A program made the position numbers and the translations under genes. Shown piece after piece: positions 52,200 to 62,024 of a stretch of DNA of 64,000 nucleotides (its first letter is position 1; each line of letters starts with the position of its first letter). The notes under the pieces were generated by a model. That model had not been told where the DNA came from. It saw only the letters and a list, made by a program, of their open reading frames with translations, and made no database searches. This DNA is from Arthrobacter sp. PAMC25564 (lineage in GTDB: Bacteria; Actinomycetota; Actinomycetes; Actinomycetales; Micrococcaceae), in contig NZ_CP039290.1 in NCBI RefSeq assembly GCF_004798705.1, forward strand, positions 3,162,001-3,226,000, written 5' to 3'.

Positions 52200-53018
52200 T
52201 CAGGCGCGTGCGGCGATTGCTGCGGCTCCGGCGGCCGTGAATTCGGCGATCCGCTCGCGCGGCGTCGAGTCGCTGACCAGCGCCTCGCCGACCAGGACCG
52301 CGTTGGCGCCGCTGGCCGCGTAGTGCCGGACGTCCCCGACGTCACGCACCCCGGATTCGGCGACGACGAGCGCACCGGCCGGAATGCCGCCGGCGAGCCC
52401 CGCGAACACGGAGCGGTCGACGTCGAGCGTCTTGAGGTTGCGCACGTTCACGCCGATGATCCGCGCTTCCGCTGCGACGGCGCGCTCGATTTCCCCGGCC
52501 GTGTGCGTCTCCACCAGCACATTCATGCCGAGTTCGCGGCTCAGGGCGCTGAACTCGCGCAGCTGCGCGTCGGACAGCGAGGCAACGATCAGCAGGACCA
52601 GATCGGCCCCGTGGGCCCGGGCTTCCCAGATCTGGTACTCGTCGAGCATGAAGTCCTTGCGCAGCAGCGGGATGTCCACGGCGGCCCGGACGGCGTCGAG
52701 GTCGGCCAGCGAGCCGTTGAAGCGGCGCTGTTCGGTCAGGACGCTGATCACGGACGCTCCGCCGTCGGCGTACTGCACAGCCAGGGAAGCGGGATCCACG
52801 ATGCTCGCCAGCTGGCCCTTCGAGGGGCTGCGGCGCTTGATTTCCGCGATCACCTTCAGCTGGTCGCGGGGGGCAGACGGGCCTCCGAGGGCCACCCAGG
52901 CATCGCGCGCGGGTGCGGTCGCGGCGGCGCGTTCCTTCAGCTCCGCCAGCGTGACGAGACGCTGGCGCGCCTCCATATCCTCCCTGACACCGGCATTGAT
53001 GTCATCGAGAACAGTCAC
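52200..53018 (-). CDS. trpC: Indole-3-glycerol phosphate synthase
   Basis: A 272-residue TIM-barrel enzyme that closes the indole ring. Motifs are VIAEIKRRSPSKG, VLTEQRRFNGS, LLRKDFMLDEYQIWEARAHG, IGVNVRNLKT and VVAESGV. I took the GTG complementary to 53016-53018, two bases after the stop of the HGxxPAAW gene, giving MTVLDDINAGV. The close spacing suggests coupling. No trpF or trpD is next to it, as is usual in actinobacteria. Confidence 0.95.
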   Translation of the reverse strand: MTVLDDINAGVREDMEARQRLVTLAELKERAAATAPARDAWVALGGPSAPRDQLKVIAEIKRRSPSKGQLASIVDPASLAVQYADGGASVISVLTEQRRFNGSLADLDAVRAAVDIPLLRKDFMLDEYQIWEARAHGADLVLLIVASLSDAQLREFSALSRELGMNVLVETHTAGEIERAVAAEARIIGVNVRNLKTLDVDRSVFAGLAGGIPAGALVVAESGVRDVGDVRHYAASGANAVLVGEALVSDSTPRERIAEFTAAGAAAIAARA

Positions 53019-53020
53019 CC

Positions 53021-53305
53021 TTAGTGGCCGGAGTTCTTCAGCTTGCTGCCGCCGACGCCGTAGCCGGCCTTGCGCATGACCAGGCCGGCCAGCAGGCCCA
53101 CGAGCATGACAACCAAACCCGCGATGAAGATCGAGGTGTTGGCGATGACGAAGGCGATGGCCGCAATGAGGGCGCCGATCAGCATGATGATCACGCAGGT
53201 CCACGCGGCCGGGCTGTTGCCGTGGCCGGTCGGTTCGCTGTGGTCGACACCGTTGTGGATTTCTGCCCCGGCGGACTGCGATGCGGAAACAGTGGCTTTA
53301 CTCAT
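53021..53305 (-). CDS. HGxxPAAW-family small membrane protein
   Basis: A 94-residue protein with the motif HGNSPAAW at about 28-35, which gives the family its name. Two hydrophobic helices follow: VIIMLIGALIAAIAFVIA and IFIAGLVVMLVGLLAGLVM. A basic tail (MRKAGYGVGGSKLKNSGH) ends the protein. The family is found in actinobacterial trp operons, function unknown. GGAG 6 bases before the ATG sets the start. It lies between the Trp-associated membrane protein and trpC. Confidence 0.88.
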   Translation of the reverse strand: MSKATVSASQSAGAEIHNGVDHSEPTGHGNSPAAWTCVIIMLIGALIAAIAFVIANTSIFIAGLVVMLVGLLAGLVMRKAGYGVGGSKLKNSGH

Positions 53306-53384
53306 TGAAATCTCCTCAGGATGAATACTGCTTACATTCTGCCATTTTTTTGGCGGCGTTATTGGCCGCGGCCGCCGCATCGGC

Positions 53385-54110
53385 TCACGTGGGATCGTCA
53401 CCACGGGACAACCGGTCCCAGCTGTCGATCTCATCGGCCGGCTCATCAGGGGATCCCGCCGAAGCCGCGGCACCGCCCCGGGCAGAGCCGGCTCCAGCGG
53501 TGTCATATTTGGTGCGGCTCTTCCAGAACCGTCCCGCCGGCACGATCAGCAATGCGCTGAGGCCCAGCAATGCACCCGCGACGACGGCGAGGGCCGGGAA
53601 CACGGTGACGTCCACCTGGACGCTGCTTCCGCTGATTCCGGTGGCCGCGGCGATGGATCCCTGCGCCGCGGCCAGCGGATCCGCGAGCACGATCGCCGCT
53701 GCGCTGACGATTCCGGCGGCCCCGAGCAGGATGATCGCCGTAATGATCCAGCGTGCGGTCCTTCCGGCGATCGAGGCTGCGAGACCGCCGGCAAGGGCGA
53801 CGAGGGCGAGGGCTGTCACTGTGGTGGCCGCCTTACTGCCCTGGACCGGCAGGCCGCCCTGGCTGCTGACGGCCTGGCCCAACTGGGCGGGATCCAGGTG
53901 GACCGTGAGCCAGGTCTGCGTGGTGGTGCCAAACACGGCCATTGACAGCGCCGCAATGACCAGGACCAGGGTGGACTTCCGGGCCCAGCGGGGAACGGCG
54001 GCGCCGCTGCTGGACTTCACCGTGTTTCCCGGTGCTGTGTTCTCCGGGACTGTGTTCTCCGGGACTGTGCTCTCCGGGACTTCGTCCCGGTTGGTTTCCG
54101 GGGCAGCCAT
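53385..54110 (-). CDS. Trp biosynthesis-associated membrane protein
   Basis: A 241-residue membrane protein of the Trp-operon-associated family (TIGR02234-like). After a variable hydrophilic N-terminus, helices include TLVLVIAALSMAVFGTTTQTW, TVTALALVALAGGLAASIAG, WIITAIILLGAAGIVSAAAI and PALAVVAGALLGLSALLIV. The tail is Ser/Gly/Asp-rich. Its role is unknown; conservation with trpE suggests transport or membrane association of tryptophan metabolism. The start overlaps the trpE stop. The N-terminal segment contains a pentapeptide repeat coded by a 15-bp DNA repeat. Confidence 0.88.
   Translation of the reverse strand: MAAPETNRDEVPESTVPENTVPENTAPGNTVKSSSGAAVPRWARKSTLVLVIAALSMAVFGTTTQTWLTVHLDPAQLGQAVSSQGGLPVQGSKAATTVTALALVALAGGLAASIAGRTARWIITAIILLGAAGIVSAAAIVLADPLAAAQGSIAAATGISGSSVQVDVTVFPALAVVAGALLGLSALLIVPAGRFWKSRTKYDTAGAGSARGGAAASAGSPDEPADEIDSWDRLSRGDDPT
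54036..54080. repeat. Three tandem 15-bp units
   Basis: TGTGTTCTCCGGGAC occurs at 54036-54050 and 54051-54065, and with one change at 54066-54080. On the minus strand it codes VPENT-like pentapeptides at the start of the Trp-associated membrane protein. The in-frame period allows slippage without a frameshift. Confidence 0.85.
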
Positions 54111-55714
54111 CAGTGCTGCGTCCCGGCGGGCCGCGCGGTATCCGTACTTCCGGTCTCCGGGGCGCCCCCGGGAATGGAATCGGCCGTGATGTTGCGCAGC
54201 GACCCGGCCGTGTACACGGCGCGCATCGGTGCGGCGGCCTTGTTCACTGTTTCCTGGGCCTCGGTGGCGTTGACCGAGTCGGCCACGATTCCGCCGCCGG
54301 CCTGCACATAGGCGCGGCCCTCGCGGAGCAGGGCCGAACGGATGGCGATCGCCATGTCCATGTCGCCGGCGAAGTCCAGGTAGCCCACGACGCCGCCGTA
54401 GATGCCGCGGCGGTGGGGTTCGAGTTCGTCCAGGAGGCGCAGTGCCCGCGGCTTCGGGGCTCCCGAGAGCGTCCCGGCCGGGAAGGTGGCCTTCAGCACG
54501 TCGTAGGCTTTGGCCTCCGGTGCCAACTCTCCCACGACGGTCGAGACGAGGTGCATGATGTGGCTGAAGCGCTCCACCTCCATGAACTGGGTGACGTCCA
54601 CCGTCCCGGCCACGCAGACCTTGGACAGGTCGTTGCGGGAGAGGTCCACGAGCATCAGGTGCTCGGCGCGTTCCTTCTCATCCGCCAGCAGTTCCTCGGC
54701 CAGGGCCTTGTCCGCCTCGACGGTCTTGCCGCGGGGCCTGGACCCGGCGATCGGGTGGGTGATGACCTCTTCGCCCGTCACCGTCACCAGCGCTTCCGGG
54801 GAGGATCCGACGATCGAGTACTGCCGGCCGGCGGCGTCCTCGAGGCTGAAGATATACATGTAGGGGCTGGGGTTCATGTTCCGGAGCACCCGGTAGACGT
54901 CCAGCGGGTCGGCGCCGCACTCCATTTCGAAGCGGCGGGAAATCACCACCTGGAAGACTTCGCCGTCAACGATCGCTTCCTTGCCGCGGTCCAAGGCGGC
55001 AAGGTAGTCCGACTCGTCCCAGCGTTCCTGCACGCTCGAGGCGAAATCCAGCGCGGCAGTGTCCAGCACCGAGACGGGCTGTTCCACGGGCGTGCTGACC
55101 TTGGCCAGCAGCGTCTTCACACGGGCGACGGCGTCGTGCCACGCTTCGTCGACCCGCTCGGAGCTGTTGTCGAAGTTGATGGCGTTGGCGATCAGCAGCA
55201 CGGTGCCGTCCATGTTGTCGTGCACCGCCATGTCCGTGACCAGGTTCAGCGCCATCTCAGGGAGTTCCAGATCGTCTTCGGGCGGGCTGGTGAGCTTCTC
55301 CCAGTGCCGCACGCTTTCCCACCCGAGGAATCCGACGAGCCCGGAGGTAAAGGGCGGCAGGCCTTCGAAACGTTTGGTGCTGAGGGCCTCGATGGTGTCG
55401 CGGATGGCGTCCACCGGGCTGCCGGAGACGGGAACACCCGCCGGCGGCTCGCCGAGCCAGTACGCTTCGCCGTCCTTCGTGGTGAGCGTGGCCCGGGACC
55501 GTGCGCCGATGAAGGAGTAGCGGGACCAGGATCCGCCGACGGCCGCGGATTCCATCAGGAAGGTGCCCGGCTGGCCCTGTGCCAGCTTGCGGTACAGACC
55601 GATCGGAGTTTCGGCGTCAGCAAGCACCTTCAGCCGGACGGGGATAACACGGCTGTGGCCTGCGAGTTCACGGAACTCCTCCAGGCCCGGGCTGATGATT
55701 CCAAGGTCCTGCAT
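54110..55714 (-). CDS. trpE: Anthranilate synthase component I
   Basis: A 534-residue chorismate-utilising enzyme that makes anthranilate with TrpG. The feedback site resembles the LLES motif (FLMESA near residue 53). The catalytic C-terminal half has VFQVVISRRFE, IVGSSPEALV, PIAGSRPRGKT, DLSRNDLSKVC, PAGTLSGAPKPRAL and QAGGGIVADS. It lies 96 bp after hisI on the same strand. The leader shows no run of Trp codons, so there is no obvious attenuator. Confidence 0.96.
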   Translation of the reverse strand: MQDLGIISPGLEEFRELAGHSRVIPVRLKVLADAETPIGLYRKLAQGQPGTFLMESAAVGGSWSRYSFIGARSRATLTTKDGEAYWLGEPPAGVPVSGSPVDAIRDTIEALSTKRFEGLPPFTSGLVGFLGWESVRHWEKLTSPPEDDLELPEMALNLVTDMAVHDNMDGTVLLIANAINFDNSSERVDEAWHDAVARVKTLLAKVSTPVEQPVSVLDTAALDFASSVQERWDESDYLAALDRGKEAIVDGEVFQVVISRRFEMECGADPLDVYRVLRNMNPSPYMYIFSLEDAAGRQYSIVGSSPEALVTVTGEEVITHPIAGSRPRGKTVEADKALAEELLADEKERAEHLMLVDLSRNDLSKVCVAGTVDVTQFMEVERFSHIMHLVSTVVGELAPEAKAYDVLKATFPAGTLSGAPKPRALRLLDELEPHRRGIYGGVVGYLDFAGDMDMAIAIRSALLREGRAYVQAGGGIVADSVNATEAQETVNKAAAPMRAVYTAGSLRNITADSIPGGAPETGSTDTARPAGTQH

Positions 55715-55810
55715 GGCTGTTGTTTCCGCCTGTTCTTGTCTGCGTCCTTCAGTGTCTGCTGAAGTGTGGGTACGTGGAGCTTGAGGATGCTGGGGGCTGC
55801 GCCCGGCCGG

Positions 55811-56257
55811 CTAGTCCGCCTTGCCGACGACGACGTCGAGCCCGCGGCCGTCGAAGCAGGTCCTGGTTCCGGTGTGGCAGGCGGCGCCGACCTGGTCGAC
55901 GCGGACCAGCAGCGCGTCGCCGTCGCAGTCCATCGCGAGGGACTTCACCCACTGCACGTGTCCGGAGGTGTCCCCCTTGCGCCAGTATTCCTGGCGGGAA
56001 CGCGAGTAAAAGGTCACGCGTCCGGTGGTCATGGTGCGGTGCAGGGCCTCGTCATCCATCCAGCCGAGCATCAGCACCTCCTCGGTATCGAACTGCTGGA
56101 CGATCGCTGCCACCAGGCCGGCACTGTCGCGCTTCAACGCGGCCGCGAGTCCGGACGGAAGGGGACCCGGACGCGGGACAGCCGAATGCGACGCCGGGAT
56201 CGGCTCAGGGGTCGATTCGGGGTTCAACTCAGGGGCGGGGGCGGGCTGCTCAGACAT
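55811..56257 (-). CDS. hisI: Phosphoribosyl-AMP cyclohydrolase
   Basis: A 148-residue enzyme for the third step of histidine synthesis. Motifs are [32 protein letters not shown] and [21 protein letters not shown] with the zinc cysteine. The first 45 residues are a Pro/Glu-rich extension. The ATG complementary to 56255-56257 follows a -10 box by 7 nt, so the mRNA is probably leaderless. The gene heads the hisI-trp-lgt gene string. Confidence 0.94.
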   Translation of the reverse strand: MSEQPAPAPELNPESTPEPIPASHSAVPRPGPLPSGLAAALKRDSAGLVAAIVQQFDTEEVLMLGWMDDEALHRTMTTGRVTFYSRSRQEYWRKGDTSGHVQWVKSLAMDCDGDALLVRVDQVGAACHTGTRTCFDGRGLDVVVGKAD

Positions 56258-56264
56258 CAGCTCA

Positions 56265-56270
56265 AGTCTA
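56265..56270 (-). promoter_or_regulatory. -10 box of a leaderless hisI-trpE mRNA
   Basis: TAGACT on the minus strand ends 7 nt before the hisI ATG. No ribosome site lies between. The same layout is seen for hisE (TAGGCT, 59220-59215) and for the gene at 56404 (TAGTTT, 56390-56395). Confidence 0.55.
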
Positions 56271-56403
56271 GTGCCTCCCGGCGGGGCCGCCATCAGCCCC
56301 CTGACGGCCCACGCTTAACATCCGTGCGATTTGCCGACGGGGATCAGAAACGACGGCGGTTCCCGTGCACGCGCACCCCCGTCTCGTGCTAGTTTCACAA
56401 GTG

Positions 56404-57048
56404 ATGCATTTCGTCGATCCATCCCGAGAAGTCCTGGCCGAGACCCTGCTGGCAGCCGGCCCTGATTCCCCCACGCTCTGCAAAGGGTGGCGCACCCGGG
56501 ATCTTGCCGCCCATCTTTACCTCCGCGAGCGGAAAGCCAGAGTCGGACTGGGGCTGCTGATCAAGCGGCTGTCCAAGGCTTCCGACGAGGCGACGGCCAG
56601 GCTCGCCGCCAAGCTCAAGACCCCGGAGGACTACACCAGGCTGGTCAATGTTTTCCGGGCAGGCCCCCCGGCGCTCTCCCCGTTGAAGATCAAGGCCCTG
56701 GATGAAAGCTCCAACCTGATCGAGTACTTCGTCCACACCGAGGACGTCCGCCGTGCCGTGGACCGCTGGGCGCCCAGGGCCCTCGACGAGGCATACTCCG
56801 ACGCCCTCTGGGACGATCTGATCAAGCGTGCGGCGATTCTCTACCGAGGGGTCGACCTGGGGATTGTGCTGGTGCGCCCGTCCGGACCGCGGCACGTGGC
56901 CAAGCGCGCCCCCGTCTCGGTGGCCATCGTGGGTGAGCCGGGCGAGCTGCTTATGCACGCCCACGGCCGGACCCACCATGCCCTCGTGACCTTCGAGGGC
57001 CAGCCGGACGCCGTCGCGCTCCTGCAGTCCGCCGAAGTCGGTCTCTGA
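56404..57048 (+). CDS. DinB-like metal-binding protein, TIGR03085 type
   Basis: A 214-residue protein of the mycothiol-dependent-enzyme/DinB superfamily. The N-terminal pattern CKGWRTRDLAAHLYLRERKA places a candidate metal histidine, and EYFVHTEDVRRA supplies the second part of the site (HTED in place of ExxxH). It is conserved beside his/trp genes in actinobacteria, with no known substrate. The ATG follows TAGTTT by 8 nt and is probably read from a leaderless mRNA. It runs opposite to hisI and hisF. Confidence 0.82.
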   Translation: MHFVDPSREVLAETLLAAGPDSPTLCKGWRTRDLAAHLYLRERKARVGLGLLIKRLSKASDEATARLAAKLKTPEDYTRLVNVFRAGPPALSPLKIKALDESSNLIEYFVHTEDVRRAVDRWAPRALDEAYSDALWDDLIKRAAILYRGVDLGIVLVRPSGPRHVAKRAPVSVAIVGEPGELLMHAHGRTHHALVTFEGQPDAVALLQSAEVGL

Positions 57049-57073
57049 CACCCACCCCCCTTAAACAAGCAAC

Positions 57074-57128
57074 GCGGGGTCACTTACGGCCCATAATCCG
57101 GGTCCGGATGGGCTGTACGTGACCCCGC
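57074..57128. terminator. Very long two-part hairpin between convergent genes
   Basis: The outer stem GCGGGGTCAC (57074-57083) pairs with GTGACCCCGC (57119-57128). The inner stem TACGGCCCAT pairs with ATGGGCTGTA with one G-T wobble. About 22 bp are paired in all, around a near-palindromic loop rich in CCGG. It lies between convergent genes and could be a bidirectional terminator or a copy of a dispersed palindromic repeat. Confidence 0.7.
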
Positions 57129-57156
57129 ATTGGTTTTGGCAGGGGGCGGTCGGGGA

Positions 57157-57933
57157 CTAGCGGACTTCGAAGCCAGCTTCGCGGATCGCGGCCTTGACCT
57201 GGGCAATCATGTCCAGCGGCCCGAAGTGGAAGACCGACGCCGCCAGAACGGCGTCCGCCCCCGCCGCCACGGCAGGCGGGAAATGCTCGGGCCTGCCGGC
57301 GCCGCCGGACGCGATAAGCGGGACCTTGACCGCTGCCCGCGCCAGCCGGATCAGCTCCAGGTCGAAACCGTCCTTGGTGCCGTCCGCGTCGATCGAGTTG
57401 AGCAGGATCTCCCCCACGCCACGGTCGGCCGCCTCGCGCGCCCAGGCGATGGCGTCGATGCCCGTGCCCTGGCGTCCGCCGTGAGTGGTCACCTCAAAGC
57501 CGGAGGCGGTGGGCTGGGATCCGGGGCGGGTGCGCCGTGCGTCGAGGGACAGCACGAGGACCTGGGAGCCGAAGTGCCGGGTGATTTCGTCAATCACGCC
57601 GGGACGGGCCACGGCCGCGGTGTTGATGGCCGCCTTGTCCGCGCCGTAGCGCAGGAGCTTGTCCACCTCTGCCACGCCACGGACTCCGCCGCCCACGGTC
57701 AGCGGGATGAAGACTTCCTCGGCAGTGCGCCGGACGACGTCGAACGTGGTTTCCCGGTTGCCCGAGGATGCCGTGACGTCGAGGAAGGTCAGCTCGTCGG
57801 CGCCGCCGTTGTCGTAACGGTGCGCCAGCTCCACCGGGTCTCCGGCGTCGCGCAGTCCTTCAAAGTTGATGCCCTTGACCACGCGGCCGGCATCGACGTC
57901 CAGGCACGGGATGACGCGCACGGCCACAGTCAT
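57157..57933 (-). CDS. hisF: Imidazole glycerol phosphate synthase cyclase subunit
   Basis: A 258-residue TIM barrel. [16 protein letters not shown] carries the first catalytic aspartate and [15 protein letters not shown] the second. [11 protein letters not shown] and [10 protein letters not shown] bind the two phosphates. AGGAG lies 7 bases before the ATG. It acts with HisH, which is not in the window. It is 45 bp downstream of hisG on the same strand. Confidence 0.96.
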   Translation of the reverse strand: MTVAVRVIPCLDVDAGRVVKGINFEGLRDAGDPVELAHRYDNGGADELTFLDVTASSGNRETTFDVVRRTAEEVFIPLTVGGGVRGVAEVDKLLRYGADKAAINTAAVARPGVIDEITRHFGSQVLVLSLDARRTRPGSQPTASGFEVTTHGGRQGTGIDAIAWAREAADRGVGEILLNSIDADGTKDGFDLELIRLARAAVKVPLIASGGAGRPEHFPPAVAAGADAVLAASVFHFGPLDMIAQVKAAIREAGFEVR

Positions 57934-57978
57934 GATTTCTCCTGGTATTCGCTCATGGGGTAATCACTCACCGCGGCA

Positions 57979-58839
57979 TCAGATCCGGCAGGCGTGGATG
58001 CTGCTGACGAGGATGGCGCGGGCGCCCATGTCGTAGAGCTCGTCCATGATCCGGTTGGTGTCCTTCTTGGGGACCATGGACCGGACGGCGACCCAGTCCG
58101 AGTCGCGCAGCGGCGAGACGGTGGGCGATTCCAGGCCCGGCGTCAGGGCGGCGGCCTCTTCCACCAACTCCTTGCGGATGTCGTAGTCCATCAGCACGTA
58201 CTGCCGTGCCACGAGGACACCCTGGAGCCGGCGGATCAGCACCTCGATCTCCTTGATGGTGCCGTTGGCGGCGCCGCCCTGGCCGGTACGGCGGATCAGC
58301 ACGGCTTCGGACTTGAGGATCGGTTCCCCGAAGATCTCCATTCCGGCGGCTTTGAGGGTGGTGCCGGTTTCGACGACGTCGGCGATCGCGTCCGCGACGC
58401 CGAGCCGCACGGAGGATTCGACGGCGCCGTCGAGCCGGACGACCTTGGCCTGGATGCCGCGCGCGGCGAGGTAGCCGCGGAGCAGCCCGTCGTAGCTGGT
58501 GGCGAGGCGCTTGCCGTCGAGCTGATCGATCGAGGTGAAGTCGCCGACCGGTCCCGCGAAGCGGAAGGTGGAGGCCGCGAACCCCAGTGCCAGCAGTTCC
58601 TCGGCCTCGACCTCTGCGTCCAGCAGCAGGTCCCTGCCGGTGATCCCGACGTCGAGCGTGCCCTGGCCGACGTAGACGGCGATGTCGCGCGGACGGAGGA
58701 AGAAGAACTCGATGTCGTTATCCGGGTCCACCATGACCAGCTCGCGGGTGTCGCGGCGCTGGCGGTAACCGGCCTCGGCAAGGATGGAGGAGGCGGCTTC
58801 GGACAGGGATCCCTTGTTCGGGACGGCAACTCTCAGCAT
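57979..58839 (-). CDS. hisG: ATP phosphoribosyltransferase, long form
   Basis: A 286-residue enzyme for the first committed step of histidine synthesis. It begins MLRVAVPNKGSLSEAASSIL. The phosphate loop is DAIADVVETGTTLKAAGMEI. The C-terminal third (about 210-286, VAVRSMVPKKDTNRIMDELY) is the regulatory domain that binds histidine. It follows hisE after 104 bp. Confidence 0.95.
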   Translation of the reverse strand: MLRVAVPNKGSLSEAASSILAEAGYRQRRDTRELVMVDPDNDIEFFFLRPRDIAVYVGQGTLDVGITGRDLLLDAEVEAEELLALGFAASTFRFAGPVGDFTSIDQLDGKRLATSYDGLLRGYLAARGIQAKVVRLDGAVESSVRLGVADAIADVVETGTTLKAAGMEIFGEPILKSEAVLIRRTGQGGAANGTIKEIEVLIRRLQGVLVARQYVLMDYDIRKELVEEAAALTPGLESPTVSPLRDSDWVAVRSMVPKKDTNRIMDELYDMGARAILVSSIHACRI

Positions 58840-58943
58840 TGGGGGTCTCTCTTGGGTTGGGAAGTCTCTGTACAGGCAAGCGGGCCACGCAAATGCACCG
58901 GCCCCAGCGGAAAAATTCCACGCTGGTTCCGGTGCGGACGCGG

Positions 58944-59207
58944 CTAGAGATGCTTGTAGACGTCTTCCAGGCTGAGTCCTTTGGCCAGCATCAGAACCTG
59001 CAGGTGATAGAGCAGCTGCGAAATTTCCTCCGCGGCGGCCTCATCGGATTCATACTCGGCAGCCATCCAGACCTCGGCTGCTTCCTCCACGACTTTCTTA
59101 CCGATGCCGTGGACCCCGGAATCCAGTTCAGCGACGGTGCGGGAGCCTTCGGGGCGTGCGGCTGCCTTTTCACTCAGTTCTGCGAACAGCGACTCGAAAT
59201 TCTTCAC
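58944..59207 (-). CDS. hisE: Phosphoribosyl-ATP pyrophosphatase
   Basis: An 87-residue all-alpha pyrophosphatase. The motif [20 protein letters not shown], with [13 protein letters not shown], gives the metal-binding glutamates. The GTG complementary to 59205-59207 lies 7 nt after TAGGCT, so the mRNA is probably leaderless; GGAGG nearby is too close to serve as a normal ribosome site. It begins the hisE-hisG-hisF operon. A short hairpin (59291-59307, GCGCGG/CCGCGC) lies between ribH and hisE. Confidence 0.93.
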   Translation of the reverse strand: MKNFESLFAELSEKAAARPEGSRTVAELDSGVHGIGKKVVEEAAEVWMAAEYESDEAAAEEISQLLYHLQVLMLAKGLSLEDVYKHL

Positions 59208-59345
59208 ACCCTCCAGCCTACTTGCTTGCGGCCGGACCGCGCCTGCCGGGCCCTTGCATGACGGGCACGATGTGAGTGAAGACACAAGCGGCGCGGTTTT
59301 GCCGCGCTGCTTCCGGCCGCACTTTCGCCGCCGTCCTGGTGCCGG

Positions 59346-59849
<504 letters not shown>

Positions 59850-59922
59850 CTAAGTCTGGTTGGTAAAAAGTCTGGTCGGCAAAAGTCTTGGTCTGCCAAG
59901 GCGTGCTGTAGCGCAGGGGCAG

Positions 59923-60621
59923 TCAGTCTTGTTTGTGCTCGAAGCCGGCCTGGGCCGGGACCGGCGCTGCCGGCTCGACGTCGAGGACCAGCCGGTGGTC
60001 CATCCGGTCCTTCTTGGTCTGCAGGTAGCGGATGTTCTGTTCCCGCGAGGGGACCTCGGTGGGAACCATCTCCACCACCCGGACGCCGGCCTGGGCCAGG
60101 CGGTCCTGCTTGTCCGGGTTGTTGCTCAAGAGGCGCACCTCGTGAAGTCCCATTTCCGCGAGGATCTGGGCCGCGGCCTTGTAGCAGCGGGCGTCGACGG
60201 GCAGGCCCAGCTGCTCATTGGCCTCGACGGTGTCGAAGCCGGCTTCCTGCAGGGCATAGGCCTTGATCTTGTTCGCCAGACCGATGCCGCGGCCTTCCTG
60301 GCCGCGCAGGTAGAGCAGCGTGCCGCCGAATTCGTTGATCATCTCAAGGGCATAGGCCAGCTGTTCGCCGCAGTCGCAGCGGTAGGAACCGAACACATCT
60401 CCCGTGAGGCACTCGGAGTGCAGGCGGACCAGCGGGGCAAGCCCGTCGACCGGCGGCAGGGGCGAGCTGACCGCGAGGTGCTCGGCCCCCGTGGCCAGGT
60501 CGGTCCAGGCCTGCGCGACAAAGTCCCCGAAGGCCGTGGGCAGCTGGACGACCGGTCCCCCGCTGACCGGGTGCGGCCGGCGGTCCGAGGTCATCCCGTC
60601 CCGTGCTTCTGTAGTCGTCAT
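59923..60621 (-). CDS. ribA: GTP cyclohydrolase II
   Basis: A 232-residue enzyme that opens GTP at the start of riboflavin synthesis. The zinc site is in LTGDVFGSYRCDCGEQL, and YLRGQEGRGIGLANKIKAYA is the substrate loop. It is separate from RibB here, whereas many bacteria fuse the two. It follows ribB after 24 bp. Confidence 0.96.
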   Translation of the reverse strand: MTTTEARDGMTSDRRPHPVSGGPVVQLPTAFGDFVAQAWTDLATGAEHLAVSSPLPPVDGLAPLVRLHSECLTGDVFGSYRCDCGEQLAYALEMINEFGGTLLYLRGQEGRGIGLANKIKAYALQEAGFDTVEANEQLGLPVDARCYKAAAQILAEMGLHEVRLLSNNPDKQDRLAQAGVRVVEMVPTEVPSREQNIRYLQTKKDRMDHRLVLDVEPAAPVPAQAGFEHKQD

Positions 60622-60645
60622 CGTCTCTCCTCCATCAAACGTGAT

Positions 60646-61374
60646 TCAGACAGGATCCGCGACGCGGCAGCCCTGCGGTGCCGCCCCGAGGTAGGCCACC
60701 AGATCCGCAATCGAGATCAGGGGGCAGCCATGTTCAAGGGCGAAGCCGCGAAGTCCGTCCAGCCGCATCATTTCTCCGTTGTCGTACACCAATTCTGCGA
60801 TCACCCCCACGGGTTCCAGGCCGGCAAGCCGGCACAGCTCCACGGCGGCCTCGGTGTGGCCGGGACGTTCCCGCACTCCCCCCTTAACGGCGCGCAAGGG
60901 AAAAACATGCCCGGGACGGGTAAGCGCCGCCGGCTGGCTCCCGGGATCGGCCAGGACTCGGGCGGTCAGGGCCCGGTCCGTGGCGGAAATTCCGGTGCTG
61001 ACACCCACGGCCGCGTCGCAGGACACGGTATAGGCGGTGCCCTTGGCATCCTCGTTGACTTCGACCATCGGAGGCAGCGCCAGCGCGTCTGCCCGCTCGG
61101 CGGAGAGCGGCACGCAGATGACGCCGGAGCTGTAGCGCACCGTCCAGCCCATCAGGGCCGGGGTGGCATGCTGGGCGGCGAAAATGATGTCGCCTTCGTT
61201 TTCACGGTCCTCGTTGTCGACGACAAGGACCGGCCGGCCCGCGGCCATGGCGCGGATGGCGTCCTCAATCGGATCCAGGCCCACCCGGGCGGTGTCCGGC
61301 GCGGCGGGCGCGGCAGGCTTGTCCGCGGGCGCCATGCCGTGCTGCTGATCTGAAATGTCCTTGACGTGGTTCAC
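60646..61374 (-). CDS. ribB: 3,4-dihydroxy-2-butanone 4-phosphate synthase
   Basis: A 242-residue enzyme. The catalytic motif is [15 protein letters not shown], with [15 protein letters not shown] and [10 protein letters not shown](V)KGG further on. The GTG start overlaps the ribE stop, preceded by GGAGGG. About 30 N-terminal residues rich in Ala/Pro precede the domain. Confidence 0.94.
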   Translation of the reverse strand: MNHVKDISDQQHGMAPADKPAAPAAPDTARVGLDPIEDAIRAMAAGRPVLVVDNEDRENEGDIIFAAQHATPALMGWTVRYSSGVICVPLSAERADALALPPMVEVNEDAKGTAYTVSCDAAVGVSTGISATDRALTARVLADPGSQPAALTRPGHVFPLRAVKGGVRERPGHTEAAVELCRLAGLEPVGVIAELVYDNGEMMRLDGLRGFALEHGCPLISIADLVAYLGAAPQGCRVADPV

Positions 61375-62024
61375 AGCGCCGCCCCCTCCCGGTGTGCTGC
61401 TGCCCCGGTTGTTCCCTTGGAAAAGGCGAGGAGCCGCTCCGTGTACTTTGCGAGTACATCGACTTCGATGTTTACCCGGCTGCCGACGGCTTTCGCGCCC
61501 AGCCCGGTGTCCGCGAGGGTGGTGGGGATGAGTCCCACTTCGAACCACGGTGCCTGCTCGGCGGCCGGGCTCACCGCGGTCACGGTCAGGGAGACGCCGT
61601 CGACGGCGATGGATCCCTTTTCGGCGATGTACCGGGCCAGCCCGGCCGGCACACCGAAGCGGAGCCGGTCCCAGTTGCCCAGCGGCTCGCGCTCGAGCAG
61701 CCCGCCGACACCGTCGACGTGGCCCTGGACGACGTGGCCGTCCAGCCGGCCGCCGGCCGGCACGCAGCGCTCCAGGTTGACGGGGTCACCCGCGGCGAGT
61801 TCTCCGATGGTGCTGCGGCTGAGGGTCTCGCCCATGACGTCGACGCTGAAGTCTTTGCCGTCGATTTCCGTGGCCGTGAGGCAGACGCCGTTGACGGCGA
61901 TCGAACCGCCCAGGGCCAGCCCCTCGGTGGTTCCGGGGGCGTGAAGCCTGACGGTGGCGCTGACGTCGCCATTGCGTTCAACGGACAACACCTTTCCCTG
62001 CTCGGCGATAATTCCGGTGAACAT
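61371..62024 (-). CDS. ribE: Riboflavin synthase, alpha subunit
   Basis: A 217-residue protein with two lumazine-binding repeats, the first beginning [12 protein letters not shown], each with a GVCLTA/GVSLTV-type strand. [10 protein letters not shown] lies between them. It dismutates two lumazines to riboflavin. Its start overlaps the ribD stop and its stop overlaps the ribB start. Confidence 0.96.
   Translation of the reverse strand: MFTGIIAEQGKVLSVERNGDVSATVRLHAPGTTEGLALGGSIAVNGVCLTATEIDGKDFSVDVMGETLSRSTIGELAAGDPVNLERCVPAGGRLDGHVVQGHVDGVGGLLEREPLGNWDRLRFGVPAGLARYIAEKGSIAVDGVSLTVTAVSPAAEQAPWFEVGLIPTTLADTGLGAKAVGSRVNIEVDVLAKYTERLLAFSKGTTGAAAHREGAAL

Noticed and set aside
55715..55810. Tryptophan attenuator or leader peptide before trpE
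   Set aside because: The 96-bp gap has no run of TGG codons and no paired terminator-antiterminator; I see no evidence for attenuation.
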